DNA of 64,000 nucleotides, taken from Argyresthia goedartella. Taxonomy: Eukaryota > Arthropoda > Insecta > Lepidoptera > Argyresthiidae. This document shows, in pieces, positions 1 through 10,332 of this stretch. Positions within the stretch are counted from its first letter, which is position 1, and each line of letters starts with the position of its first letter. The DNA is taken from positions 2,108,001 to 2,172,000 of the forward strand of contig OX463813.1 of assembly GCA_949825045.1 (NCBI GenBank), in the 5' to 3' direction. The position numbers and the translations under genes are program-made. The notes under the pieces were generated by a model. The model ran no database searches. It saw only the letters and a program-made list of their open reading frames with translations, and was not told the origin of the DNA.

Positions 1-526
1 ACGCGCTGCCCTGTAAACAACTGCGAAGATATTTAAACTTTATTATTGGTTGCATTTTACTCTGATTAACTAACGCGTCAAAAGTGTCTCGAAACTCCAA
101 CCACTGCCTTACGTCCCCACTGAAGGTGGGTAAGCTGATTTCTGGATATTTAATCGACTCACTGTCCACAAGAGGCGGTGGAGGCGGAGGCGGTTGCCCC
201 TCATGCTTTGGCTTGGTGTCTTTGGTTGCTACCAACACCTTAGCCTTTGCAGATAGCCTGTAAAAGACTTGATCAAAGGTCTCCCTCTCCGACATCTCGG
301 TGTCAAGATCCTCATCCTGACTCATAGTATCTATACAATCCTGTGTCCTGCAAAAATCCTCATAAAGATCGGGTAATTTCTCCATTCGCAACTTAATATC
401 GATAACTGATTCTGCCGTTAATGCTGCTGGGTTAATGGAGTCTATATATTTTTTGAAAAGAGTCAATTTTCTCTTCGCTACACCTCGTTTGGACTTAAGG
501 TCCTTCAAATTACTGGAAACGTCCAT
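1..526 (-). CDS. BEL/Pao retrotransposon gag, N-terminal part (runs off left edge)
   Basis: The minus strand is open from an ATG at 524-526 to the window edge (175 codons). Residues 1-105 are charged and helical-looking. A run of seven prolines follows (about 112-118), then at about 130-175 the start of the DUF1759-type capsid domain typical of BEL/Pao gag: a LPTFSGD motif, then QWLEFRDTFDALV, then KFKYLRSCLQG. Family knowledge: this domain forms the BEL/Pao capsid. The remainder lies left of the window. Leader and primer site lie upstream (to 1083). It is not the same family as the BEL element at 22.4-27.4 kb. No stop or frameshift is seen in the visible part. Confidence 0.85.
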   Translation of the reverse strand, partial: MDVSSNLKDLKSKRGVAKRKLTLFKKYIDSINPAALTAESVIDIKLRMEKLPDLYEDFCRTQDCIDTMSQDEDLDTEMSERETFDQVFYRLSAKAKVLVATKDTKPKHEGQPPPPPPPLVDSESIKYPEISLPTFSGDVRQWLEFRDTFDALVNQSKMQPIIKFKYLRSCLQGSA

Positions 527-1083
527 TATAAAAAGATAAAGATAAAGGAAACGAGAGGTTATTTCGAATATCTATCTAACTAAGATTAACTAAGCGATTA
601 GCAATATTAAATGGGAATATAATGGAATGGGTGGGAATTGCCAGCTCACTTGCCCTTTTGATGACGATGCACGTGCCCACTAGGCTCTGGATGCCTTTTG
701 ATGATGCAGCACGTGTCGACACGCACTCTGGATATCTTCCGCCTTCTCGGAGTAAGTACCACGGTGCCACACACACGTGGCAGTGGTTTGGTATGGCCGT
801 CGTTCAATGTTGCGTAGACAAGTTTCGTTATCTCGCTAGCTCTCAGGCCACCTTTCACCCTTCTTCTTTGTTTCTGAGCTTATGCCTGTCGATCTTGACC
901 GATGAGGTGGCTTAGTCTACCACGTTACGAATTAAACGCTAAGTTGAAGGTAGACACCGGGCGATCTTCGGGGCGCGGTTGCGCAATTCGTAGCAAGTAT
1001 CGTTGCCGCTGAATTTTACTAGCGCGGATCCCTTCCAGGCTAATTAATACGAAGACTCAAGCGTGTACTATTAGGGGTCACCA
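527..1083 (-). other. BEL/Pao 5' leader with tRNA-Trp-like primer binding site
   Basis: Untranslated leader between LTR remnant and gag. At 1074-1083 the minus strand reads TGGTGACCCC, the first ten bases of the primer site complementary to insect tRNA-Trp 3' ends; the match stops there. ORFs on either strand here look like chance frames. The PBS assignment is inferred from position and partial match. Confidence 0.5.
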
Positions 1084-1417
1084 TATGTCGCACTCGGGAC
1101 ATAGAGGGTGAAGGAGCGAAATGAAAAGGCCGAAATTGATACGTGCGTTGTATTGGACGGTTGCAAGGCAAAGAGAGAGAAATTCCTTATGTCTACCAAT
1201 TTATAGCACAGTTAGTAGGCGGTTTAGACTACTAGCGCCATCTATCATAAAATGCTTCAAGCTTATACATGTCTAACGTGTGATCAGTCAGATCAAGGTC
1301 AATTTGTAATGCAAATAATATACAATGAAATCTATAGATGGCGCTTTTCCAAATAACAGTAATAAATTATACAGGTATACTCTATACAGGTACATATGTT
1401 AAGTTTTGGACTCAACA
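1084..1417 (-). repeat. LTR remnant of the BEL/Pao element
   Basis: Sequence directly upstream (in sense) of the primer site, so the 3' part of the 5' LTR. The outer end is cut off or obscured where the 7 kb repeat copy A begins at 1418. It contains a perfect 12 bp inverted repeat, AGCGCCATCTAT at 1234-1245 and its complement at 1334-1345. Without the other LTR the ends cannot be fixed. Confidence 0.4.
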
Positions 1418-1508
1418 GTCATTCACAAAGCTGTCACCACCGATCGCAAGGTGTATGGCCTCATATTTATTTCTATGGCGCCTCAACGTAGCCGCCTTAG
1501 TTATCATT

Positions 1509-1829
1509 TCAGCCTGTTAACGTCCACTGCTGAACATAGGCCTCTCCAATCGCACTCCAGCGTGACCGGTCCGTAGCCACCTGCATCCAACGAGATCCAG
1601 CGATCCTCACCAGGTCGTCGGTCCATCTCGTAGGTGGGCGACCCACACTGCGCTTGCCAGTACGTGGTCTCCATTCAAGGACCTTTTTGCCCCATCGGCC
1701 ATCCGATCTTCGCGCTATGTGGCCTGCCCATTGCCACTTCAGCTTGCTTATCCTACGGGCTATGTCAGCAACTTTGGTTCTTCTACGGATCTCCTCATTT
1801 TTTACGCCGCCTTAGTAATTACTACTAAA
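1509..1829 (-). pseudogene. RTE-like LINE ORF2 C-terminus, copy A
   Basis: 5'-truncated LINE end. The minus frame ends in the conserved tail motifs RTGKRSVGRPPTRWTDDL, GSRWMQVATDRSRW and GEAYVQQWTLTG followed by TGA (1509-1511), a signature of endonuclease/RT LINEs common in Lepidoptera. The 3' UTR continues to 1418, exactly where the 7 kb repeat begins. In copy A the tail reads without the one-base insertion seen in copy B. Confidence 0.7.
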
Positions 1830-2130
1830 TAATCCTATTTTTTAATCGGGATACGAATGAAGTCTGTTTACATGAAAGTCCTCATCTTAACTTTTGCTGC
1901 ACGGAACCACAAAAAAAAACGTCAACTGAATATAAATTTGTTGTTTTTGTTGATTTTTTCAAAAGGCGCTCAATCAATTTTGATAAAATGTATATGGGAC
2001 CACCTCTGTAGTAACCAATCAAAACAAGGATCATCAAAATCTATTAATACATTGACGGTATAATCGCATAACAAACATAAAAAAACAGTAGATTTGAGAA
2101 ACTCCTCCTCTTTGAATTTGGTTAAGAAAA
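1830..2130. other. No gene recognised (A copy); equivalent 9532-9852 in B
   Basis: AT-rich sequence between the LINE end and the SINE. A 63-codon minus frame (1970-2161) is conserved between copies only because the whole region is duplicated; it has no recognisable domain. Copy B has an added AT-dinucleotide stretch near 9637-9656. Confidence 0.4.
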
Positions 2131-2373
2131 TAATAATAGCTTGCCCACTATTTACACACATTGATCTAGCCCCAAACTAGGATTCCCTGTATCTTGGGTA
2201 CTAGACAGCGATACACATAAATAAATACATAAATATCATACTTAGATAGATAAACAACCATGACTAGGGTACAAACATCCGTTCTCATCAAACAAATATT
2301 TGCCCCCACCGGGACTCGAAGCCGGGGCCCTTAGCTTCGTAGGCAGGGTCACTGCCGACTCGGCCATTCGGGT
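2131..2373 (-). mobile_element. tRNA-derived SINE, copy A
   Basis: The minus strand starts with a tRNA-like head carrying an A box (TGGCCGAGTCGG) and a B box (TTCGAGTCCC). A family-specific body with the segment GTACCCTAGTCATGGTTG follows, then TACCCAAGATACAGGGAATC, then a TTA-rich tail. The same family recurs at 9853-10095, 41870-41945, 42024-42230, 42937-43178 and 58646-58921. It is a RNA polymerase III-type retroposon, not a tRNA gene: the cloverleaf is not maintained past the head. Confidence 0.8.
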
Positions 2374-2610
2374 AAATGTACTGGTGTGGTCACCATCACA
2401 TGTCGGCTTCAACGTCCAGAAGCAGAAGTTAGACGCCGCGTTCAGCGTTAAATAGGAGAATAATGCCCTAGCTAATCTAAGCAATCTGCTTCTGAAATTA
2501 GCTTTGACTATCGAGAGGCACTAGGAAATGCCAAAGCTTCTTGAAGCCTTCATTAATTTGTACAATAATATTCAGTGAGCACTTGGAGTGTGTATAGTGA
2601 TGGCGGTATG

Positions 2611-3205
2611 TATGTTACCGGAAATATGTTTAATGCAGGTATTCTATATATTTTACCTAGGCAATATATATAAAACCTGGGGCGTTCAGGCAATGCATGG
2701 AATATTTTTGATATTAATATCCATATATATTCTACCTAGGTAATATATACAATGCCCAGGGATAATATAAGAATACCCACTTGGCCAACGGCAATGTGGA
2801 AAAAAATAGATTTTGGTAGAATATCAGGCAAAATACTAAGGGGTGAGCGAAGCGAAACCCTCTTATTTCTTTATGTTTATGTTGAACATGTAAGAACGAC
2901 AAAAATACTTAGTTTTAAGTATTTTTTGTGTTAGGTTGAATATGTAACAACACCAAAAAGTACTTGGTTTTAAGTATTTTTGTTGTTCTTACATGTTCAA
3001 CCTAACACGAAGGATAAAGGGGGCTTCCCTTCGCTAACCCCCTTTACCCTACACCTAATCTACCGCAGTGTTTTACGCTTTTACATACATTACCGGCTGC
3101 GCATTGGGTATTATATTCAAACATTACCTGCACGTTTTAGGCATATTATATATATTTCCCAGGGATTAAATATAATACCGGATTATAGAGATTTCCGGTA
3201 ACATA
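2611..3205. mobile_element. MITE with 15 bp terminal inverted repeats, copy A
   Basis: TATGTTACCGGAAAT at 2611-2625 is mirrored exactly at 3191-3205. The outer TA on each side could be a TA target duplication, as in Tc1/mariner-like elements (inference). The interior has no coding capacity but several nested palindromes: a CCTAGG-centred one near 2655 and 2740, GGGTGAGCGAAGCGAAACCC near 2842, and a long arm pair around GAACATGTAAGAAC (2883 and 2988). Equivalent copy at 10333-10927. Confidence 0.65.
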
Positions 3206-3429
3206 TACAGTCGGAAGCCGATCCAGATTAACCATTTAGATTATTACTAGACTGCGCAACAATAGAGTAATGATTTTTACTTTCGTTTCGAGCGTAGTTT
3301 AATGTGACCATTTAGCACACACTAAAGACCACGGCTCGACCGATTTTAACATAAAAGGTGTTGTTGGATTTTTCTAAATTGAAGAAGGGCCAAGGTTTGT
3401 AGAATTTATAAATATGGCTCATGCTGGGA

Positions 3430-3640
3430 GTACAAAGCTCGTTTTTAGGGTTCCGTACATTAAAAAGGTATTATTTTTTAAAGATATATATATAGTATGT
3501 ATTTACCTAAATATTACAGGTAAACTATAGAGAAATGTATGGTTGCAATAGAGGGGAACAATGAAGGGAAAACTATTTTTTTGTATGTTGGTTCGCGAGT
3601 CCGACTTACAAGTCTGTTTTTTTTACCATAACGCTTTTAA
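3430..3640. repeat. Fragment of the 'agggttccgta' lepidopteran repeat family (B copy at 11150-11360)
   Basis: TTTTTAGGGTTCCGTAC at about 3443 and, about 150 bp on, GTTCGCGAGTCCGACTTACA are the two ends of a repeat found more fully at 60738-61143 and 47840-48262. No coding potential. Confidence 0.5.
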
Positions 3641-4820
3641 GTCGACACAAACTCCTTAATAGTAGTTTATGTGACTGATACATAATGAAGTGCATCAAAA
3701 CTCGAGAGTGGGCTTAGGTTTGGGTGGGATAATATCACTCGAGAGTTTTATTGCCTAATTAAGTTGCGTCGGCGTTCGAAATTTGAATGTCATGATATGT
3801 AGAAAATTTACACCTTATGGTCATAATGTTCAATATTCAGATAAGAAATGAGTTTTTACAAAGTAGTTTAACATTATGCTGATCGTAACGTGCGGTTTTT
3901 GGACGCAGTTAAGAGGGTTTATGATACGTGTGTAGATAATAGTAGTTTATGTGACTGCTACATAATGGAGGGCTTTAATACTCGAGAGTGGATTTATGAA
4001 ACGAGCCGAAGGCGAGTTTCATAATAATATCACTCGAGAGTTTTAATGCCTAGTTATGTACAGTTACATACACTAGTTTATCTACACACATATCATAAGC
4101 TCTCTTTGATGTGTTCAGGAACCGATTGTTTGACCGGCATTGTGGCATTGAGTTGTTTAGCTTGTTCTGTAGTACCAACTTCACAGATAAAGTAGGGGCG
4201 ATACGCAGGTGGGCGTCGTCGTTCGGAATTTGAATGTCATAATATGTAGAAAATTTACACATTATGGTTATTATGCTCAATATTCAGGTAAGAAATGAGT
4301 TTTTACAAAGTAGTTTAACATTATGCTGATCGTAACGTGCGGTTTTTGGACGCAGTTAAGAGGGTTTATGATACGTGTGTAGATAATAGTAGTTTATGTG
4401 ACTGCTACATAATGGAGGGCATTAATACCCGAGAGTGGATTTATGAAACGAGCCGAAGGCGAGTTTCATAATAATATCACTCGAGAGTTTTAATGCCTAG
4501 TTATGTACAGTTACATACACTAGTTTATCTACACACATATCATAAGCTCTCTTTGATGTGTTCAGGAACCGATTGTTTGACCGGCATTGTGGCATTGAGT
4601 TGTTTAGCTTGTTCTGTAGTACCAACTTCACAGATAAAGTAGGGGCGATACGCAGGTGGGCGTCGGCGTTCGGAATTTGAATGTCATAATATGTAGAAAA
4701 TTTACACATTATGGTTATTATGCTCAATATTCAGGTAAGAAATGAGTTTTTACAAAGTAGTTTAACATTATGCTGATCGTAACGTGCGGTTTTTGGATGC
4801 AGTAAAAAGGGTTTATGATA
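3641..4820. repeat. Tandem array of composite hairpin/TIR elements, copy A (447 bp units)
   Basis: Each unit has two parts. First comes a ~130 bp hairpin: TAGTTTATGTGACTG then GCATTAAAACTCGAGAGTG, mirrored by CACTCGAGAGTTTTAATGCC and GTACAGTTACATACACTA, with GAGCCGAAGGCGAG in the loop. A ~315 bp body follows whose ends (TTATCTACACACATATCATAA and ATGATACGTGTGTAGATAA) are imperfect inverted repeats. Units repeat exactly 447 bp apart (3941 to 4388), preceded by one shorter, more diverged unit. The identical 76-codon minus frames at 4050 and 4497 are echoes of the repeat, not genes. Confidence 0.75.
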
Positions 4821-5089
4821 CGTGTGTTGATAAACGCATTAAAATGCAGAATAAAGCCTCTTAACTTCACTGTACATAATTTCAAGTGTACACGTTTTAT
4901 TTGTATCCAAAATCTAGCAGAAAGATAGCCTATCCTCAGTCTGTGTTTACATAGTGGAAATTAATTAACGCTTCCCCTGTGCCTTTCCCACTCAATGCTC
5001 AACTTCCACATTGTTGTGAGCAAGGAGGCTTGCAGACTCACAACTTAATTGCGCATGAAAACATGCGCTGAGCGAATCATGTCAGGATA

Positions 5090-5480
5090 ACTATGTTGTC
5101 AAGTATTTATCCTCACACATATCAAAAATCCTCTATAATGCGTTGAAAAACCGCAAATTTCGACCAGCTTTAAAGTAAACTGTGGTGTTAGAATACATTT
5201 CTTAACTGTGAAAATTGTATTATTGCACCTTAATAACATCAAATTCGATGTTCTTATTACATTAAAATTTCGAATATCTCTGAAAAACAAAGCAGTTTGA
5301 TTTGAGCTCAATTCTAATATCAGTTGAGATTTTTCTATACGTATAAATTAAATGTCAATACCGCAATGCCGGTCGTTATATGCGGCTTCTGTAAACATCA
5401 TAGAGAGCTTATAATAAGTGTATTCATAAAGCAGGGTATATAACTGTACATATTTAGGCATTAAAACACACGTGTGATAT
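5090..5480. repeat. Diverged relative of the hairpin/TIR element (B copy at 12365-12755)
   Basis: The left part TATTTATCCTCACACATATC and right part GTGTATTCATAAAGC, with internal AAAAACCGC and GGTCGTTATATGCGGC blocks, follow the same order as in the 447 bp units but are much diverged. An older member of the same family. The interval 4820-5090 holds no recognisable feature. Confidence 0.5.
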
Positions 5481-5935
5481 TATTATGAAACCCATATTTT
5501 AATTCCTTTCATTATGTAACAGTCTCATGAACTAATATTAGTTACGTTCATCATATGATCGTCATATAAGCATTGAAATATAATTGTATCAGCTTAAGAA
5601 TCGATATCAGGGGCTAATTGTTTTATCAGACTAATTACACTAAGGGCGACTTGCACCAGACTTTTGACAGCCGCTAATAATACAGTTTAAATACAGCTTA
5701 AGAAAAACACGGTCCAGTTAAGTAGTCAAGCACGGTAAAGGTATTGCCTAACAGCCAGGCATATTCCATCCATTCCCGCTTAGCATACCCATGTTGTATG
5801 CCAAGAAACCAGAGTGTATGGTCATGCTCACTAAAATGTATTTTCTTGTGGCGGCTCTGTGTAGCGGATTGCTCCCCTCCCTCAAAAATGGCGAGGGGGG
5901 TGATGGCTGGTGCACAAGTCATACAAACATAAGTT
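5480..5935. other. Repeat segment shared with 49870-50000; no gene (B copy 12755-13210)
   Basis: The stretch around CCTCAAAAATGGCGAGGGGG and TGATGGCTGGTGCACAAGTC recurs in reverse orientation at 49870-50000, next to another copy of the same LINE tail. The 62- and 89-codon frames here are not convincing genes. Possibly an older repeat into which the LINE inserted. Confidence 0.4.
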
Positions 5936-6249
5936 ATGTTCATTGACCTCAAAGATGTCTGTGACATTGAGAGGGAGAGTAGGGCGCTGGCTGTTCACTG
6001 TAACATGCTGGCTCGCAGGTTCGCTCGTTGTAGTAAAGAATCAAAATTAAAATTGTTCAGGGCATACGGCCAATCTTACTACACGTGCAGCCTGTGGGTC
6101 AACTATACGCAGGGTGCATACAGCGCCCTACGTGTTCAGTACAACAATGCGTTTAGGGTGGTAATGGGGCTGCCGCGGTACTGCAGCGCCTCAGGCATGT
6201 ATGCGGAGGCAAGGGTCGACGGCTTTGCCGCGATCATTAGGAAACGCAG
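5936..6249 (+). pseudogene. LINE ORF2 C-terminal fragment, copy A
   Basis: The frame reads DIERESRALAV, NMLARRFARCS, SYYTCSLWVNYTQGAYSALR, QYNNAFRVVMGLPRYCSASG and DGFAAIIRKRS, which is the region after the RT domain in insect LINE ORF2 proteins. It is 5'-truncated just before this ATG (in-frame TAA upstream) and interrupted at GCAG (6246-6249), where the long-LTR element inserted. Residues after RKRS in this frame belong to that LTR. The natural continuation is at 37695-37809. Confidence 0.8.
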
Positions 6250-7941
6250 TGTAACGGCACAAAGGCTAAGGTCGAGCCACCGCTATCAGTAGCTATGATC
6301 GTCTATTCTATCTACCCCAAAATGAGATGTCCCGATTCAGCTGTAAGATTTGTAAGTTAAGAATGATTAGTCTGAATTTGTCGTTCGTTGAGAAGTTCGT
6401 TAGGCGTACAATAGTCGAACGAAGTTTGGTTCAGGAAGTTACAGTTTCAAGTTAGACAGAGAAAGCATATATGTCCGCGAGCCGGTAATTCGCATCAGTC
6501 AGCGGTGTATTGCGCCAGATCAATCGTTGTTATATTTTATGTGTGATGGTACCATTTGGTTTTTGTATATATATGCGCTTGGAACTTCTTTTAGTGGTCG
6601 ACCACAGTTTATAATATTTGTTTGTATATATATATCGTATAGATATCCGTCGTAGTTTTACGACGTGAGTACTCAATGATATTTCATGTGCTCGCTAGTA
6701 GCGGCTTGTGGTGGTTCCAATTATATATTTGGTTCACGGCAATAACGATCCGAAAAGACCGGTTTACACAATTGCGATTTGATTTTCCGAAATGGGTTCT
6801 GAACTAGCGGTTACCTCAAAAGGTCCGTAACGTTTTGAAACCTTCAACTCTGCGCAATTTGAGTTGGATGTTATCGAAACGTAGTCATTATTGCTTTAGG
6901 AGATCTAACCCACACCATAGCGAAATGCATACTTCGGTAAATTCCGATCTATGAATTCCACTAGCCACAGCACGTCCTCGACTGAGCCTAATCATATATA
7001 TTTGACATTAGAAATTTAAGCGAAATTTACATTTAATTTAAAGATGCAACTTGAATCCAACCTGACCCAAGGCAAAGCATAACACCTACCCGGTCCTAAA
7101 CAATGAACTTTAGACTATAAATTGATCTCTTAGCGCGTCCCCGACAACACTCAAATGTCAAAATATCAACAGGATATGTTATCTGTGTTGACACCGGTTT
7201 AACTTTGTTCTGAATTTGTTATTTCCATCCGCGGAACCTCATCGATCAAACAGTCTCCCTATGCCCTGCCAACCTAGGTTTAGCCGCAACTAAACTCCTG
7301 TCTAGCCTAGTCTAAAAACCTAGTGTTATACCACGTCCATTATCGACACCACTCGAAAATGGTTGAGTTTGATTTGAATGTGCTTGTATGTTTAATGACT
7401 GTGTGTGTGGGAATTTCAAAACTCGCTACTCGAAAGGAATGAGGAGAAGATTAGCCCGCGAATATCCTAAGAGAGCCAATCCAGGAACCCTATGGTGAAG
7501 GAAAAAGGAATTTAGGGTCGCTCCAAGCCCAGACTCAGACTCAGATCAGTTACCTACAAGTTCTTATCTAACGACCCAAGGGTAGTTTTGGAATTTGGGG
7601 TGGGTTGATATAAAGGATAGGAACCGAGGTATATCTCGGCGCTTCAGACACTCACGAAAAACCACTGAAACTTCGCAATCACAATTCGTAGTTCTGACGC
7701 GTAACACGGCAGACAAAACTGTTTAGAACTCGTGAAAGACGACTGTCACAGTAGCTAGACGCTGAGACTGAATGCTCTCCCTTCCCCCGCCATCGTATTT
7801 ATACACCCCACACGTCTGAAAGAAAAAATATGGCGTCCTTTGCGAACACGCTCTGCCCAAGCGAAGCTTCTTATCACTAACTACACAGGGTCTAATTTCA
7901 ACCATGCCATGCAGATCCGCCGTTCTACAAATTGTGTGTAC
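6250..7941 (-). repeat. Long LTR of the old gypsy-type element, copy A (left part)
   Basis: Starts with TGTAACGG directly after the GCAG target site and is interrupted at GTAC (7938-7941) by the 5' LTR of the env-bearing gypsy element. No ORF of note: a 60-codon minus frame at 7723-7905 is unsupported. This is the left segment of an LTR about 2.2 kb long; see 13525-15220. Confidence 0.75.
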
Positions 7942-8176
7942 TGTTATAACCGAATGTAGTTTGCAGTAAACGCTGACTTAAGCTAATTCATTTTATATAA
8001 AACTGTTTTCGATAGAGACTGGCAGTAGTCACCCCACAACCTTTGTCCGATACATACATTGTAAACTCTCGTTATTTTTGTCTAAAATTCGGTGTGTAGT
8101 ACAGTGAAATAAATTTATTCAGCAGCAGTAATAAAAGTGTTTATTTAAATAGGATCCACGGAGCGCCATCCTTACA
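7942..8176 (+). repeat. 5' LTR of env-bearing gypsy element, duplicated in copy A
   Basis: 235 bp, TGTTATAACC to CATCCTTACA, same ends as the LTRs at 15221-15455 and 34586-34820. Differs from the copy B LTR at a couple of positions near the 3' end (TTTATTTAAATAGG against TTTTTTTAAAAAGG). Followed by the same tRNA-Leu primer site. Confidence 0.9.
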
Positions 8177-8529
8177 AATTTGGTGTCAGAAGTGGGATCT
8201 CAGGAAAACTCGTGAGTACTGAGATTCATAGGTGTTAGGCGCGTCGCGAAATAACTTCCCGCCTGACAACCATTTAGTGGCTCTGTGGAGTAAGGTCCTT
8301 TAATAGACAGTGGTCGACGTTAAGACTTGGGCATACAAGCCTAAGCCCGCGCTGCTGCTCTCGAGGTCGACGATAAGTCTCCGCTGCCAGGCGCGAGCCC
8401 GCATCTCATCCTGGACGCTTCCTGCTGCTGTGGTCGACGTTAAGTCTCCGCTTTCGAGTGTGAGCCCGCACCACAATTGTCTGCACCACCACCGTCTTCA
8501 TAAACGGACGGGTGAACCAATCATCATCA
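8177..8529 (+). other. Truncated gypsy leader in copy A
   Basis: Primer site TGGTGTCAGAAGTGGGAT then about 340 bp of leader identical to 15478-15808, ending in a (TCA)n run where the 7 kb duplication stops. No gag follows. The 87-codon frame at 8310 lies in the non-coding leader. Confidence 0.8.
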
Positions 8530-9123
8530 ATAATTCTGGGCATATCATTATTTCTTATGTCCAAAATACATAACTCAAAATGCAATGATTGACGACCACT
8601 AAAATTCAAGCTGTCACTGTCGCTTGCTCGGGGGAAAAGATAGCGTCAATGTAACACTTAAGTTGCACTTACTTGAGTAGATGTTTGTGCATTTGTCCGT
8701 CATCATCATCATCGTCGTCATCTCGTCCTGTCATCCCTCAGCAGGGGTATAAGGCTCTCAAAACAGATTTCCATTTGTTCCGATCTTAGGCCATCTGCTC
8801 CAGCTCCGCCCAATCTGAGCTCACAATGGTGGACTCTTTCTCCATTAAACGTCACCACGTTTTGACAGGTCTCCTCATCACGTGGCCAAGCCATCGCCAC
8901 TTTCTGGTAATGAAGTCCGCATCCAACATATACTGAGTCTCCACAATCCTGCGTTTGTTATTGTGTTTGCCCAGAATATTCTCAATATTTGTCTCATGGA
9001 TTTATTAACAAATACTTGGAGCCTGCCTGAGATGTCCTTTTGAACGAACCTCGTTCCGCATGACAACACACTTCACGTTGGATTCGAAGAGCATCTGTCC
9101 ATTAGCCCACACTTTCATAAAAT
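8530..9123 (-). pseudogene. Decayed LINE ORF2 C-terminal fragment between the two 7 kb repeats
   Basis: From about 9105 down to 8730 the minus strand gives, with stops and frame changes, MLFESNVKCVVMRNEVRS, NIENILGKHNNKRRI, then TRKWRWLGHVMR. This resembles the IxWxGHxxR tail of endonuclease/RT LINEs, but of a different family from the one at 9215-9531. The interval 8530-8720 shows nothing beyond (TCA)n-like runs. Confidence 0.5.
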
Positions 9124-9214
9124 GTCATTCACAAAGCTGTCACCACCGATCGCAAGGTATATGGCCTCATATTTATTTCTATGGCGCCTCAACGTAGCCG
9201 CCTTAGTTATCATT

Positions 9215-9531
9215 TCAGCCTGTTAACGTCCACTGCTGAACATAGGCCTCTCCAATCGCACTCCAGCGTGACCGGTCCGTAGCCACCTGCATCCAACGAG
9301 ATCCAGCGATCCTCACCAGGTCGTCGGTCCATCTCGTAGGTGGCCGACCCACACTGCGCTTGCCAGTACGTGGGTCTCCATTCAAGGACCTTTTTGCCCC
9401 ATCGGCCATCCGATCTTCGCGCTATGTGGCCTGCCCATTGCTACTTCAGCTTGCTTATCCTACGGGCTATGTCAGCAACTTTGCTTCTTCTACGGATCTC
9501 CTCATTTTTTACGCCGCCTTAGTAATAACTA
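9215..9531 (-). pseudogene. RTE-like LINE ORF2 C-terminus, copy B
   Basis: Same fragment as 1509-1829. The last 64 codons before TGA at 9215-9217 carry GRPPTRWTDDL and GEAYVQQWT. An extra G in the run near 9372 shifts the frame relative to copy A. Non-functional fragment; the 3' UTR runs to 9124. Confidence 0.7.
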
Positions 9532-9852
9532 CTAAATAATCCTATTTTTTAATCGGGATACGAATGAAGTCTGTGTACATGAAAGTCCTCATCTTAACTT
9601 TTGCTGCACGGAACCACAAAACAAAACGTCAACTAATATATATATAAAAATATATAAATTTGTTGTTTTTGTTGATTTTTTCAAAAGGCGCTCAATCAAT
9701 TTTGATAAAATGTATATGGGACCACCTCTGTAGTAACCAATCAAAACAAGGATCATCAAAATCTATTAATACATTGACGGTATAATCGCATAACAAACAT
9801 AAAAAAACAGTAGATTTGAGAAACTCCTCCTCTTTGAATTTGGTTAAGAAAA

Positions 9853-10095
9853 TAATAATAGCTTGCCCACTATTTACACACATTGATCTAGCCCCAAACT
9901 AGGATTCCCTGTATCTTGGGTACTAGACAGCGATACACATAAATAAATACATAAATATCATACTTAGATAGATAAACAACCATGACTAGGGTACAAACAT
10001 CCGTTCTCATCAAACAAATATTTGCCCCCACCGGGACTCGAAGCCGGGGCCCTTGGCTTCGTAGGCAGGGTCACTGCCGACTCGGCCATTCGGGT
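9853..10095 (-). mobile_element. tRNA-derived SINE, copy B
   Basis: Duplicate of the SINE at 2131-2373, lying at the equivalent place in copy B with a few substitutions (for example in the segment just after the B box). Same A box, B box and TTA-rich tail. Confidence 0.8.
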
Positions 10096-10332
10096 AAATG
10101 TACTGGTGTGGTCACCATCACATGTCGGCTTCTACGTCCAGAAGCAGAAGTTAGACGCCGCGTTCAGCGTAAAATAGGAGACCAATGCCCTAGCTAATCT
10201 AAGCAATCTGCTTCTGAAATTAGCCTTGACTATTGAGAGGCACTAGGAAATGCCAAAGCTTCTTGAAGCCTTCATTAATTTGTACAATAATATTCAGTGA
10301 GCACTTGGAGTGTGTATAGTGATGGCGGTATG

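Larger units (their letters stand above)
1418..8529 (+). repeat. Large direct repeat, copy A (~7.1 kb)
   Basis: Nearly identical to 9124-15808 by direct reading. The left edge is GTCATTCACAAAG in both copies and coincides with the 3' end of a LINE fragment. The right edge falls in a (TCA)n run inside the leader of the gypsy element. Differences seen: copy A has an extra 447 bp unit in its hairpin/TIR array, copy B has an AT expansion near 9640, and there are scattered substitutions. Because copy A already contains the 5' LTR and leader of the gypsy element that is complete in copy B, the duplication postdates that insertion, unless this is an assembly artefact. Confidence 0.9.

Noticed and set aside
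1970..2161. 63-residue ORF conserved in both 7 kb copies
   Set aside because: Conservation is explained by the recent duplication of the whole region; no homology recognised.
2300..2373. tRNA gene on the minus strand
   Set aside because: A and B boxes are present but the cloverleaf is not maintained and the same head is fused to a SINE body at six places.
4050..4727. Two nearly identical 76-residue minus-strand proteins (4050-4280, 4497-4727)
   Set aside because: They repeat every 447 bp with the non-coding TIR element and have no domain.
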